A stretch of DNA of 64,000 bases, from NCBI GenBank assembly GCA_947685225.1, contig CANTUV010000004.1:13051001-13115000 (forward strand), in the 5' to 3' direction. The notes under the pieces are model-generated. The model was not told the DNA's origin. It was given only the letters and a program-made list of their open reading frames with translations, and searched no databases. The translations under genes and the position numbers were made by a program. This document shows positions 12,021 to 23,819 of this stretch, one piece after another (the first letter of the stretch is position 1; every line of letters starts with the position of its first letter). Source of the DNA: Garcia nutans. Taxonomy: Eukaryota > Streptophyta > Magnoliopsida > Malpighiales > Euphorbiaceae.

Positions 12021-15000
12021 TGTAACACCCCGATACCCTATATAAGTACTATGCGTATACCTAGTATACATACAGTAAATATATAAAGTATAAGGATGTC
12101 ACTTTTCGTTACCTTTTAAAAACCTGTAACAGAGTTCAAACCATAATACATTAATTTAAATAACATTTACAAAATCATTATCTTTATCAAAAACTTCATT
12201 TATACATATAAATACTCTCTCGTCAGAAATACATCATAATTAAAGTTTATACATGTATGCATTACCCTCTAGTTGGTCTCGACAAACTTTACTCTTCTTG
12301 TGGCATAACAAAAGACTTCATATCTTCCATCTATATACCTGCGCGAATAAACACCCGCGCTAAGCCCGAGAGCTTAGTAGTCCAACTATAAAATATAAAC
12401 ATATAGTATAGAAGTATTGACATATAATGATACATCAATTCAATATATAATTAGTTCTTATCATATCTTCTTTTCTTTTTAATTTCATCTTTAATATATC
12501 CTAGCTAATTTCAAATATGATGTACATATATACATAATATTATCACCAACCCCAATGCATCACCAATACTCAAAACCAATATATTAATACCCCTACATTA
12601 TATATACCATACCAATCATTATTGCAATACACAAATTACATATCATACAAATCATAAATCACATTTACAATAAAGACAACCTTTATCATCAACCACAATT
12701 CATTTACATATTACACTTAATAACATTATATTATTCACAATCACCAAGCATAATTCATTATTAATACTCACAATCAATATTTCAATACTTGCAATTCACA
12801 TTGACAATAAAGACAGACTCGGGCCCAAAACACTAATATGTTATTCAAAGTTCAGAGTTACTGCTTTGGTTCATAGTCACAATCATCACACCCGTAGGCA
12901 ATGTATATACATGTATCTCTATCCATGGATAGTGTAACAGACCCAGTCTCTTGGACCATCAACTCAACACATATGAGGAGATCCTCAACCCAGCAAGACT
13001 GTTACAAATCATATATCTCATATTCACAATTCTCATAGTGTAACAGACCCAGTCTCTTGGACCATCAACTCAACACATATGAGGAGATCCTCAACCCGGC
13101 AAGACTGTTACCTTTCATCATTTCTTAGGCATGCCACCCAAATCCAGAACTCTGAAACTGAATAACATATTAAACAAACAATTCATTTATTATTTCATTA
13201 TCAATATCATCATCAATTAGGCCAACATGCCTTATCTCTTTCAATTGAATTATCATAGCCAATCACAATGGCTTCATATCATATCATATCTCAATCCATA
13301 TGATACATATAGCATCATTGATATCACATTTCAAAGTATATTATTCATATAATACATTGCCATACACAAGATTCACAATGCATATAACATAACATTTTCT
13401 CACTTCTCAAAACACATTAACATCATTCATTACTAGAGTATTTATCATAACAAATTGCACATACCTTAAGAATGATCCTCATTTCTTCCTACCTTTCCCA
13501 TTTCATATTTCATCCTTTATATATATTCTTCATTTACATTCACAATATAATAGCTTATTTAACACTTTCATCCCAATGTGTTAATGTTCAAAGACATATA
13601 AGGATATACAATCAAATAGGGTTTATGCTTACCTGGTTAATGATCTTCACATCCTTCACATCATTCAATCATCACCTTAGTCCAATTATGTTAACAATAT
13701 AATAGATCACTTAACACATTTGCAAACAAATGTGTTAAGCCTCAAATTATGTAATTAAATACAATCATATGTATTGGTACTTACCTCAAGAACTAGTCCC
13801 ATCAATCTATACATTTCTTTTCTTTCCAAGAATTCTCCACATTTAGGTTAATGCAACCCAATCTCTTCAAAACCTAATCCAAAGGAATATTAGCAAAATG
13901 ACCATATGAATAGTACATTCTGGTTTAAGACTCCATTTTATCCTTATTTTGAAAAATTGTATAAAATAATCTACTTGACTAAAAATTCTAAAATTTTTAA
14001 AGAATTTAGTTTTGTATCTTAAAATCATTCCTTTAAAATTTCAGATCAAACTGAACACAAAATCTTGGTCAAATAGTTCACCTAACCAGACTGCCCCAAT
14101 TGCCCTGCACCCTGGCAGCAGTTCTGAACTTTGTGAATTCCATAAATCAAATTCAATCAACGTGGTTCCAAATTATTTTTCTCAAATAATAGACTCACTA
14201 AGCAACAACATATCCAAAATTCAATTGGATATGATTTTTCTACATTTTATTAAAAATCCCGAAATATAGCTGTCTCAGTTAAGGTACCTGCTGGAACAAG
14301 TCTTATAAAAATAATCTTTCTAAACTCATAACCATTCCAAAATCGAATCAACATATTTTTCAGTCATTCTAGACTCATAGAGGCACAACATATCAAAAAT
14401 TCACTTCAAGAACATTTTTCTATAATTAATTAAAAATCATACAAGTCACAGCCTTTACTAATTGTAAAACAGAAAAAAAAAATTCACTAAACACAACTCT
14501 TACTCTTCCATCACCAACACCAACCTAGCTTCTTTTCTTTAATTCCATTTCAACACTTTTACACACACCATACACAAACACACTCCATCAACCATCCATA
14601 TCAACTCACCAATCCCAAACACAATTTCAAAAGAACAAAGGAAAATCAAGAGAAAGAACTTACCTAAGTTGTTGAATTCCGCAAATCTTCAATTAAATCC
14701 TTTGATTCTCCCTTCAATTTGATGTTAGAATTAAACAAATCTCACTTTGCTCTCTCTTGTCTAAGGAGGAGCCAACCAACGTGGAGAAGAGAAGAAGAAG
14801 AAGAAGGAAATGAAGAAAAGAAATATCACCTCTTTAAATCTCCACCAAGTGATTCAACAAGAGTAATTACCTAAACACCCTTATACCATTTGTCTTGATT
14901 ACCATTCATTACATGCCCTTTATAGTAACTTCACACTTAAAAAAAATAAATATCTTCTTTCCTTGACTCTTCATTTTGACCAACTTATATGTTATATATA

Positions 15001-15182
15001 TCATCATATACACAACATATACCATTCTCTCTAAACCCTAAATTCTTTCCCAAATCACATATACATAAACATTCTTTTCTCTATTTCTTTTCTCTTGTAA
15101 TTTAACACATATATTCAATCCAATTATATAACAACAACAACAACATAATCACAACTTCTAGGGCATATATGAGGATATTACA
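12021..15182 (+). mobile_element. Solo LTR (Tekay/Del-like family) with intact TSD AGTCA
   Basis: A 3162-bp block starts TGTAACACCC and ends GGATATTACA. It is flanked by the perfect 5-bp repeat AGTCA (12016-12020 and 15183-15187). There is no PBS, PPT or coding sequence inside, so it is a solo LTR inserted in the SIRE-like 3' untranslated region. It is the longest copy of the family in the window. The small ORFs inside (for example 13472-13702 and 14012-14269) have no recognisable product. Orientation is defined by the TGTAACACCC end and is arbitrary. Confidence 0.9.
12931..13113. repeat. Tandem duplication, period 106 bp, inside the solo LTR
   Basis: The block beginning GTGTAACAGACCCAGTCTCT at about 12932 is repeated almost exactly from about 13038, each copy ending with GACTGTTAC. 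A single related copy is present at about 44096-44180 in the LTR 31133-45852. Confidence 0.8.
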
Positions 15183-15460
15183 AGTCATGTTTTAGTTTGA
15201 AGTATAACTTGGTTTCTCCCCCATTCTGTGATTTTATATCATTTAACTATCTTTCATTTAGTAAAAACACTCATTCCAATCTTTTGGCTATCTTTCTCTC
15301 CCATTGTCATAGGCAAAATGCATAATATGTAAAGATAATGAACAACTTGGTGTATAACAAACAAAATGTTTATTAATAGAGGGCAGTACACAATTAAAGA
15401 AAGATAGGAACAAGATAAAACAAAAACAACATAACATAACATAACTAGAGAAAAACTAAA

Positions 15461-16858
15461 CTAATCAGAATCTTCATCCTCATCTATCTCTTCTTCTTCT
15501 AAAGGGGCTTTTCCCTTATCAAGAGGAACATTAGAAAGAGAGCTAGTGCTAATAGATTCTTCTTCTTCAGGGAGACTTTCAGTATGATCACTTATATCCC
15601 AATCCTCAAGATTGCATTGAGGCAAGTCCAGTTTGCCTTGCATGTCATAGAGATCATGATGCATGTGAGATATAAGGTCAATTCTCTTGTTGAAGTGATG
15701 AAATCTCTTGGAGACACTTTTCTTGAATCGAGAGAGTTTCCTGGAGAGAGATTTGATATCTTTGAGAATGAGTTTTGTAGGGGATGAAGTAGTTTCCTGA
15801 GTAGGTTTAGATGAAGTAGCTTTTGGAGGTAGTTCAACAGCAACTTCCAAGGAGTCTCCTTCTTCCTCAATTGTGTATCTTGGTCTTTTCTTTTGTCTAT
15901 CCACAATACCTAGTTTGCTAAAGAAATACACATATGTACCCTCAAACTTCCTTACACATCCAGCATGTTCTAGATAGTCAATGGTGATGGCACTAGAGGC
16001 AAGATTGAAAGGGTTTCTCAAGGTAGCTAAGTTGAGATCATTTAGAAAGTTCAGGTGCCTAGATATTTAAGTTATTTGTGAGGATAAGAAGAAAGTTCTA
16101 GTTCTTGTAACAGCATGATGATATATAGTGTCAATCAAGAACTTGGTAGTGTTCATTTGGATGTTGTGGGTGAAAGCATATAAGAATATGAGGTCTCTTT
16201 TTGTTACCTTTTCATTTCCATCAGCCCTTTGATGAATGGTGTAGGTGATGATTCTATGAAGCATCCAATGGGTGAGAGATTTGATGTGTCTAGCTTTTGA
16301 CTCTTTTTCAAATGAGGTTTCCACAGAGATTTCTTGCCAAAAGGTAGAGAGTGTTTGGTTGGAGAAGGTTAAATCATTATAGGAGGTTATTCCATCAACA
16401 AGAAAGTCTCATATTTTGCCAAAATCTTCTAAAGTTAAGGCTTGGTATTGGTCAAATAACTTAAATCTAACCCCATACCACCCTAGTGCAGAATTTGCAC
16501 TCTTTTCAATCTGAAAAGACATGAGAAATTCCTTGCTTAAGCTAGAATAGCCTACCTCTTCAGGAAATACAAATTTTCTCCAGCCAAGAACATCAAGTAA
16601 ACTTTCAATCTCATCTTTGATGTTGAGGGCAGAGAGCATCCCACCAAATGGAGATTTGGTTCCCTCAACTTTCTTTCTCTTCAGCATGGCATATCTCACA
16701 TCTTCCTCAGAGGTTTGGTGGTGAGGTTTGTGAATTTTCTCACCTCTTCTAGACTGTGGAGGAGATGGAGGAACATCTGTTGGTTCTCTTATGATAATTC
16801 CTGAAGGTTTCTTTCCCTTCCCTTTCCTTTTGGAGGTTATTTTCTTTTTGGGAGCCAT
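15461..16858 (-). pseudogene. Extra (env-position) ORF of SIRE-like element, two nonsense codons
   Basis: Three reading-frame pieces (16858-16409, 16324-16067, 16021-15461) share one frame, so this was a single ORF of about 465 codons broken by a TGA near 16409 and a TAA near 16065. The product begins with a Lys-rich MAPKKK stretch, has a middle part with LGWRKFV and LGWYGVRF motifs like those of plant retroelement ORFs often called env-like or putative plant transposon protein, then a helical stretch and an acidic C-terminus (EEEEIDEDEDSD). I see no long hydrophobic segment that would make a convincing membrane anchor, so env-like is a statement of position only. The start ATG at 16858 sits in a good plant context (ATGGCT). 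Function unknown. Confidence 0.75.
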
Positions 16859-17330
16859 TAGGGTTGAAGAACAGGAAGAAAACTGGAAAACAGAGAGTGT
16901 TTTGAGAAGGAGATGATCTTGAGAAGATTTTAGAGATTTGGAGGGAAGTTTGCAAAATATCCAAGAAACTAATGTATAATGCTCTTAAATAGAAGAAATT
17001 TAGAAAATAGTCGTTTATGACTGTTGAGAGTTAAGAAACACGACTTGTCATACAGCCAACGGTTACAAAATTTCGAGCAGAGTGTACAGAGTGCGGTCGC
17101 TTATTTGTATAGCTGCGATCGCGAACTGTACTCTAGCGACCATTAGCAAGATTAGTGCGCTCGCAGGTGCAGAGAATGTCTATAACGGTCAAAACTGTTC
17201 AAATTATTACGGCTGCACACAAGGTTTCTCGACCGCGCACAGAGATATTAATTTAGATGAATCTGGCAGGCAAGATAGCGATCGCTAAAGGCATTAGAGC
17301 GAACGCAAGTGACTCAGAAATGAAAGAGTC
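16859..17330 (-). promoter_or_regulatory. Promoter-like spacer between pol and the extra ORF
   Basis: On the minus strand a CpG-rich cluster of GCGGTCGC / GCGATCGC motifs (17300 to 17085) is followed by a TATA-like CTATTTAAG at about 16985-16993. Next comes a CT-rich leader (16980 to 16859), then the ATG of the extra ORF. The same order, CGGTCGC cluster, TATA, pyrimidine-rich leader, is found in the LTR of this element (23720 to 22930). Inference: a separate internal promoter. The ORF called on the plus strand at 17082-17288 is a by-product. Confidence 0.5.
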
Positions 17331-17415
17331 AAAGAAGGATGAAGGATTTTTATTTTTTTTAGGCAAAAAGTTTATACATTGTGATGAAAAAAGTTTATTG
17401 ATAGGCAATCTTTTA

Positions 17416-20400
17416 TTAATTCAGAGTAGTTCCATCAATCATTCCTAAATTAAGTTTAATGAAGTTAAGCCTATCTTCATTCAAAGGTTTTGTAAAGATA
17501 TCAGCAAGTTGATTATGTGTATCTATAAACTCTAGGACTATATTCTGATTTTGTACATTTTCTCTCAAAAAATGATGTCTAATATCTATATGTTTGGAAC
17601 TAGAGTGTTGGATAGGATTTTTAGACAAGTTGATTGCACTAGTGTTGTCACATTTAATGGATATATTGTTAAATACTTTGCCATAGTCAAGCAATTGTTG
17701 TTTCATCCATAATATTTGTGTGCAACAAAAACATGCTGCAACATATTCGGCTTCTGTTGTGGATAAAGCAACCGATGCTTGTTTCTTACTATGCCAAGAA
17801 ACTAGACAATTACCAAGAAAGTGACATGCACCTGTTGTGCTCTTCCTATCTAAGATACTACCAGCATAATCTACATCTGAAAAGCCTATGATATGAAATG
17901 ATGTGTTTTTAGGATACCAAAGTCCTAAATGCATTGTACCACTTAAATATTTCAAAATTCTCTTAGTAGCATTCAAGTGTGATTCTTTAGGACAAGTTTG
18001 AAATCTAGCACAAAGACATACACCATACATTATATCAGGTCTAGAAGCGGTTAAGTAAAGTAGTGATCCGATAATACCTCAATATTTTTTTTCATCTACT
18101 TCTTTACCATTTTCGTCTTTACCCAATTTTAAGGATGTGCTCATAGGAGTTTTGCTAGTTTTGCAGCCATCCATTCCAAACTTCTTGATAAGTTCTTTTG
18201 TATATTTGGATTGGTTAATGAAGATCCCATCTTCACATTGCTTGATTTGTAGTCCAAGGAAGAACTTGAGTTCACCCATCATGCTCATTTCAAATTCCCT
18301 AGTCATACAACAAGCAAATTCTTTGCACAAGGCTTCATTAGTAGCTCCAAATATTATGTCATCCACATAAATTTGTACAATCAAAATGTTATGCTTGTCC
18401 TTTTTAACAAAGAGAGTTGTATCTACTTTTCCTTTTGAAAAACCATTTTCAAGCAAATATGCACTTAGTTTATCATACCATGCTCTTGGTGCTTGTTTCA
18501 ATCCATATAAAGCTTTGGTAAGTTTGAAAACATGATCAGGAAATTTGTAGTTTTCAAAACCAGGAGGTTGTTCCACATAAACTTCTTCGCTTATAAGATC
18601 ATTTAGAAATGCACTTTTAACATCCATTTGAAAGAGTTTAAAGTTCATGTGACATGCAAAAGCAAGTAATATTCTAATAGCTTCTAATCTGGCTATAGGG
18701 GCAAAAGTTTCATCATAGTCAATACCTTCTTCTTGATTATATCCTTTGGCTACCAACCTTGCTTTATTCCTAACGATGTGACCATTTTCATCAAGCTTAT
18801 TCCTATAGACCCATTTGCATCCTATGATAGAGTGATCTGTAGGTCTAGGAGTGAGTTGCCAAACATTATTTCTTTCAAATTGATTAAGTTCATCTTGCAT
18901 TGCAGTTATCCAACTTTCATCATTTAAAGCCTCTTCAATGGTCTTTGGCTCTATTTGAGAAACAAAAGCAAAATTAACATCTATATGATTAATTATAGAT
19001 CTAGTAATTACTCCCTTAGATGTTTCACCAATGATGAGTTCCTTAGGATGATCTTTCTTGTATTGCCAATCATTAGGTAGATCTTGAGTCTTTTCTTCAA
19101 GTTCATGCTGATTAATCTTTGGAGCATCAATAGTTTCATGAGGTTCAAGAGTACCTACAGGGTCATTGAACGTATTACCTTTCTTTTGATCAAGTTTAGA
19201 TGATTCATCAAATATAACATGCATTGTTTCTTCAACAACTAGAGTTTTCATGTTAAATACTCTATTTGCTTTGCTATATGACGAGTATCCTAGGAATATA
19301 CCTTCATCTGATTTGGATGAAAATTTTCCAAGATTTTCCTTGGTGTTCAATATGAAGCATTTGCATCCAAATACTCTAAAATATCCAATTTTGGGAATTC
19401 TTCCATTCCATAGCTCATAAGAAGTTTTATTGGTTAAATGCCTTTTGTAAACACGATTTGTAATGTAACAAGCTGTATTAACAGCTTCCGCCCAAAAATA
19501 AGATGGTAAATCATATTCATTGAGCATTGTTCTAGCCATTTCAATTAAGGTTCTATTTTTCCTTTCAACTACACCATTTTGTTGTGGAGTTCTAGGAGCA
19601 GAAAAATTATGTGAAATGCCAAATTCATTACAAAAACTTTCAAAATTTTCATTCTCAAATTCTTTGCCATGATCACTTCTAATAGATGTGATCACATATC
19701 CTTTTTCATTTTGAACTCTTCTTGCAAACGTTTTGAAGTAATTAAAAGCTTCATTCTTTTGAGCTAAGAAATTAACCCATGTGAATCTAGAGTAATCATC
19801 AACAAGAACAAATGCATATAATTTGCCTCCTAAGCTAGTAACTCTATTTGGTCCAAACAAGTCCAAATGAATGAGCTTTAAAGGTCTAGAGGTACTTATA
19901 ACATTCTTTGATTTAAATGAACTCTTATGTTGCTTACCATGTTGACAAGGTTGACAAATTCTATCTTTATCATATTTTATCTTAGCGAGACCATCAACTA
20001 GGTTTTCATTACAAATATATTTTAATTGATCCATACCAGTATGTCCTAGTCTTCTATGCCATAACCATGCATCATTATTAGTAGACATTAGACATTTGAA
20101 TGCATGATTTGAATGTATGTTGATATTATAAGTGTTGTTTGTCCTAGTACCCTTAAATATGATAACACCATTTGAATTTGTGATTTTGCATTCTTTGGAA
20201 TCAAAATTAACAAGGTATGATTTATCACATAGTTGACTAACACTTAGCAAATTATGTTTCAACCCATCAACAAGCCATACATCTTCTATTAAATCTTTAC
20301 CAATTGAACTAATGGAGCCAACACCAATAATTTTACCTTTAGCATTATTTCCAAAAGTTACAATACCTCCATGTTTGTAGGTAATATTTGCAAAGAGCTT

Positions 20401-20439
20401 TGCATTCCTGGTCATATGCCTTGAGCACCCACTATCCAC
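17416..20439 (-). pseudogene. SIRE-like pol: protease, integrase, reverse transcriptase, RNase H
   Basis: The frame holds a protease with a DSGCSRHMT active site at its start, GAG-pre-integrase with WLWHRRLGH and CQPCQHGK (about residues 125-170), the integrase core (HLDLFGP, DDYSRF, RTPQQNGVVERKNRT), then RT with KARLVAKGYNQ, MDVKSAFLN and catalytic YVDDIIFG. A single TGA near 18078, plausibly from CGA, separates RNase H (17416-18075, with SWHSKKQ and STTEAEYVA). The first codon shown at 20439 is GTG; the frame extends a little upstream but meets a TAG before gag. Gag (20496-22373) is in another frame, so expression of pol would need recoding, or an indel broke the link. Confidence 0.9.
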
Positions 20440-20495
20440 TAGCCATGTGCTTTCGTTGATAGTAGATTTTAGGCATACCTACAAGATAATTGTGG

Positions 20496-22373
20496 TCATC
20501 TTCTCTTAGGTACCCACATGAAGTTGGGTCCTTGATGGTTAGTAATAAAGGTGTCTTCTAACTTGATATGAGCCTTTCTTATATGACAGAAAAAACTTTT
20601 ATGTCCAAGCTTCATGCAATATGTGCATTTCCATGGTATTTTGTATTTCTGCATTTTTCTTTTTGTATTCCAAGTATTATGCATACAACTACAAATATGT
20701 GATTGCTTTTGTGCAAGTTTAGTGTATAGAAATGCATGATTACTTTTAGCTTTAATTCCTAGTGAACCATAAGAAGTTCTTTTGGTACTTTTAAACTTGG
20801 TGCGAGCATCTTTGTTCTTTACAATATCAACATTAGAAATTTTAGTTGTAGATGCTTTTATAAATATTGGTTTGCTTGGTGTAATGTTGGTTGAGCCATT
20901 GAATCCTAATCCATATTTTAAGGAGGGTGATCTTTGGTTACCAATTAATGTGTCTAAAGCTTCCTTTCCTTTATGAAATCTTGAAATTGATTCTTTTAGT
21001 TCTTTTAGTTCATACTTCAGAATTTCATTTTCTTTGATAATTTTTTCTAAGTCATGTGAGTTTTTATTTAACTCTTCTATTGAATTCATCAAGTGTTCAT
21101 TTGAGGTTTTCAATTCTAAGGTAGAGTTCTTTAAGCATATAAAATCCTTTTCTAACTTAGAGTTTTTTTCTTTATAGAGCATCATTTTAGAAAAATATTT
21201 TTCTATTTTAAAGTTCATGTGCTCAATCAAATCACTATCATCTAGATCATCAATATCATCATGTGCAACTAGATCAAATGATTGAGTACTTACCTCATTG
21301 GAGTCATCTTCAATAGCCATGAGACATAGGTTTGCAATTCCTTCTTCTTCTTCTTCTTCTTCACTTGAAGAGGAATCATCCCATGTGGCTTTGAGAGACT
21401 TTTTCTTTTCTTTGTCCCATTTCCTTTTATTCTTTACTTTGAAGCAATCCGATTTAATGTGACCAGCTTTTCCACATTCATAGCACTTTACCTCATTTTT
21501 CTTTTCTTTATCTTTGAAGGAGAATTTAGGAAGTGTACCTTTATTTGCTTGTAATCTTTTCTTCCTTTTCCATTCATTTATTCTTTTTGAGAACATTGCC
21601 ATTTCATCTTCATCATCAGTACCTTCGTTGCTTGAGCTCTCAACTTCTTTGATTGCTTTGAGCACAATTGGTTTTCTCTTTTCTTTTTCACCTTGATCTT
21701 CTTCTTTTTCATTGTGTAGCTCAAATGTGAGTAGTTTTCCAACAAGCTCGTTTGTTCTTAATGTGCTAAGATCATGAGCTTCTTCGATGGATGATACTTT
21801 TGATTCAATGTTCTTTCTAGCTCTTAGGGCTCTCAAGATTTTACTGTTTACATCACCTTGATCATATACCTTGCCATACTTCTTTAGTTCATTGACAATA
21901 GCAAGCAAGCGATTGGTCATGTCGGTGACATTTTCATTTGATTTCATCTTGAATAGCTCATACTCATGAACATGCATTTGTTTCTTGGTGAATCTCACTT
22001 GAGTCGTACCTTCATTATAGTTTTCAAGTGTCTTCCAAATGCAATGTGCACAAGTTAAATGTTGAACTCTTCCACCTTCTACTCTTAAAGTGGAATTCAT
22101 CAAGATGGAAGCGGCTCTATTGTTCTTGAATCGATCTTTGACATTGATAGTTGACCATTTTGCTTTGGGAAGAGGAACTTGGATACCATCAACTTCATAA
22201 GTGGGAGGTTTCCAATCACTTTCCACAAAAACCCATAGTTCAATCCCTTCACTGTCTAGAAACAAATACATTTTGTGTTTCCAGTAGGAATAATCAGTTC
22301 CATCAAAGTAAGGTCTAAGAATAGTGTTAAGATTTCCATGAGAGATAAAGTTTGATGAAGAAGAAGTTGCCAT
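20496..22373 (-). CDS. SIRE-like gag polyprotein, intact ORF
   Basis: An uninterrupted 625-codon ORF starts at an ATG 40 nt inside the PBS. The N-terminal part carries the copia gag region (PYFDGTDYSYWKHKM; Ubn2-type by family knowledge). Zinc knuckles CX2CX4HX4C lie at residues 297-310 (CYECGKAGHIKSDC) and 583-596 (CTYCMKLGHKSFFC). Between them are an acidic Ser/Glu-rich stretch and a likely coiled coil (about 385-490, KNSKLEKDF-type heptads). The length fits SIRE gag, which is unusually long among copia elements. It would assemble the cytoplasmic particle and bind element RNA. It stops with TGA at 20496-20498, and pol follows in a different frame. This is the best-preserved protein in the window. 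Confidence 0.9.
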   Translation of the reverse strand: MATSSSSNFISHGNLNTILRPYFDGTDYSYWKHKMYLFLDSEGIELWVFVESDWKPPTYEVDGIQVPLPKAKWSTINVKDRFKNNRAASILMNSTLRVEGGRVQHLTCAHCIWKTLENYNEGTTQVRFTKKQMHVHEYELFKMKSNENVTDMTNRLLAIVNELKKYGKVYDQGDVNSKILRALRARKNIESKVSSIEEAHDLSTLRTNELVGKLLTFELHNEKEEDQGEKEKRKPIVLKAIKEVESSSNEGTDDEDEMAMFSKRINEWKRKKRLQANKGTLPKFSFKDKEKKNEVKCYECGKAGHIKSDCFKVKNKRKWDKEKKKSLKATWDDSSSSEEEEEEEGIANLCLMAIEDDSNEVSTQSFDLVAHDDIDDLDDSDLIEHMNFKIEKYFSKMMLYKEKNSKLEKDFICLKNSTLELKTSNEHLMNSIEELNKNSHDLEKIIKENEILKYELKELKESISRFHKGKEALDTLIGNQRSPSLKYGLGFNGSTNITPSKPIFIKASTTKISNVDIVKNKDARTKFKSTKRTSYGSLGIKAKSNHAFLYTKLAQKQSHICSCMHNTWNTKRKMQKYKIPWKCTYCMKLGHKSFFCHIRKAHIKLEDTFITNHQGPNFMWVPKRR

Positions 22374-22412
22374 AGTGGATCAAATTTCACAATTAAGTTT
22401 AAGAAATTTCAA

Positions 22413-22424
22413 GCTCTGATACCA
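22413..22424 (-). other. Primer-binding site of SIRE-like element (tRNA-Met)
   Basis: The minus strand reads TGGTATCAGAGC, complementary to the 3' end of plant initiator tRNA-Met. It lies 5 nt (ATAAT) from the LTR end GGGACA. Confidence 0.9.
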
Positions 22425-22429
22425 ATTAT

Positions 22430-23819
22430 TGTCCCAAGATGGCAACCAAGAGGGGGGGGGGGGGAATTGGTTTCCTAAAGAAATAATGGCAAATTAAAAA
22501 CTCAACAAACAAGAAATGCGGAATAGAGAAATGGTTGAGTAGTGAATGAAAGAAAGAACACACAATATTTATAGTGGTTCAGATTTTCTTCAATCCTACA
22601 TCCACTTCCTTAACAACTTGTTAAGGTATCACTAATATTTGAAGTTTTACAAGCTCACTTCCAACTTTGGTGTTTTCACAAGTTCACACCTAACTTGACA
22701 AGTGTTTTGCTAAGGCTTACACTCAAAAACCTTTACAAGAGTTTTTCAAGGCTCACTCTCACAACCTTTACAAGAGTTTTTCAAGGCTTACTCTCACAAC
22801 CTAAGTGTTTTCCAAGCTCACACTCAAACTTATACAATGGTGTTTTCAATGCTTACACCTAACATTCATTACAATTCAAATGTAAGTAAAATATGTTGCT
22901 TGGCTATAAATTCTTTAATTCTCTCTTTTCATCCTCTAATTTTTCTTAGAGTAGCAATGTATTTATAGCCAATGTAGTCTGACTAGCCGTTATAGATAGT
23001 GAGAATAAAGTCTTGGCAGTTTAGACCTTCTTCAGTAACCTGTTCGAAGCATTTCGCGGTCGTCCTTCATATAAGGATTGTCTCGCTAATGTCTCACGCG
23101 GTTGTCCTTGGTCAAGGTACGGTCGCTGCATTTAAATTTGCTTCAACGGTCGAATTTGAGTGCTCTGCAGCAGGAATCTTGCCCATGTTGTAGTTGTCGG
23201 GACGGTCGTGCATAAGATAGGTGCGGTCACCCTTTTTGAATACTCAAGTGGGTTTATAACGATCATCACATGTGGCATTCTTTGATTGGGCAAAATGAAA
23301 GTCCGCCTAAATATGAATTTTGCGGTCGCTCTAGGTGCAATCTCGTAGTCGAGTTGAGACACTCGCGTCGAACTTCTGGATACACCTTAGGACGTGAACA
23401 CTACTGCCAGTTTTAGCAGATTTCTCCTAAATCATCAGAGCGGTCGCGGATATCAAAGGGCGGTCGCGAAAGTAATAAGCAAGACCGTATCCTTCGCCGT
23501 TCTTGTCACCGCGAACTTACTGTAATTAGGATGATTTGGGTTTCTTGTGTGGCGGTAGTCCATGAATGTAGGATGGTCGCTCTTATGTAAGTGAGGTCGC
23601 GACTGTGGTCAGGCTACTGATCGCGAAACCTATTGTGATATAGTTTCATCCTTCAATTGAATGGGGTGGTCATTTCCATGTCTTGTGCGACCGCTAAACA
23701 TGCTCTGTTCAACTTTATTTGAAACAACTTAATCCTGCAACAAGGTTCTTCAAACACATGTTAAATAAGTCATTCAATTTGAGTTGTCAAGGATCAAAAT
23801 TGAGATCATTTGTCTAACA
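22430..23819 (-). repeat. 5' LTR of SIRE-like element, full length
   Basis: This 1390-bp LTR reads TGTTAGAC to GGGACA on the minus strand. It contains a dense CGGTCGC motif cluster (about 23045-23720), a TATA box (TATAAAT, plus positions 22961-22967) about 80 nt downstream of the cluster, a pyrimidine-rich transcribed leader, and a G-run near 22453-22465. The flank TTGTG at 23820 is the right-hand candidate TSD. Confidence 0.9.
23045..23720. repeat. CGGTCGC-rich cluster in SIRE-like LTR (U3)
   Basis: At least a dozen occurrences of CGGTCG or its variants in both orientations (for example near 23057, 23120, 23148, 23203, 23223, 23321, 23440, 23460, 23577, 23595) sit in otherwise AT-rich DNA. 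They lie upstream of the TATA box, in the likely enhancer part of the LTR. Most of the cluster is deleted in the 3' LTR. Confidence 0.75.

Larger units (their letters stand above)
11050..23819 (-). mobile_element. SIRE/Maximus-like Ty1/copia element with env-position ORF
   Basis: Minus-strand order is 5' LTR (22430-23819), PBS (22413-22424), gag (20496-22373), protease-integrase-RT-RNase H (17416-20439), a spacer with promoter-like features, an extra ORF (15461-16858), PPT (11862-11877) and 3' LTR (11051-11861). A solo LTR (12021-15182) is inserted between the extra ORF and PPT. Without it the element is about 9.6 kb. The layout, G-run near the LTR end and gag with two zinc knuckles fit the SIRE/Maximus lineage (established for plants). 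The left TSD and first bases of the 3' LTR were lost in a small deletion; the right flank TTGTG matches the empty site in the LTR copy at 1381-1400. Confidence 0.85.

Noticed and set aside
12931..13113. CRISPR-like direct repeats
   Set aside because: There are only two long copies with no spacer series, inside a plant LTR; this is a tandem duplication.
15461..16858. A true retroviral-type envelope gene
   Set aside because: Position fits, but I see no signal peptide, furin-type site or clear transmembrane segment. Kept as an extra ORF of unknown function.
17082..17448. Plus-strand ORFs in the SIRE-like spacer
   Set aside because: They are antisense to the element, fall in the CpG-rich cluster and RNase H 3' end, and match no known protein.
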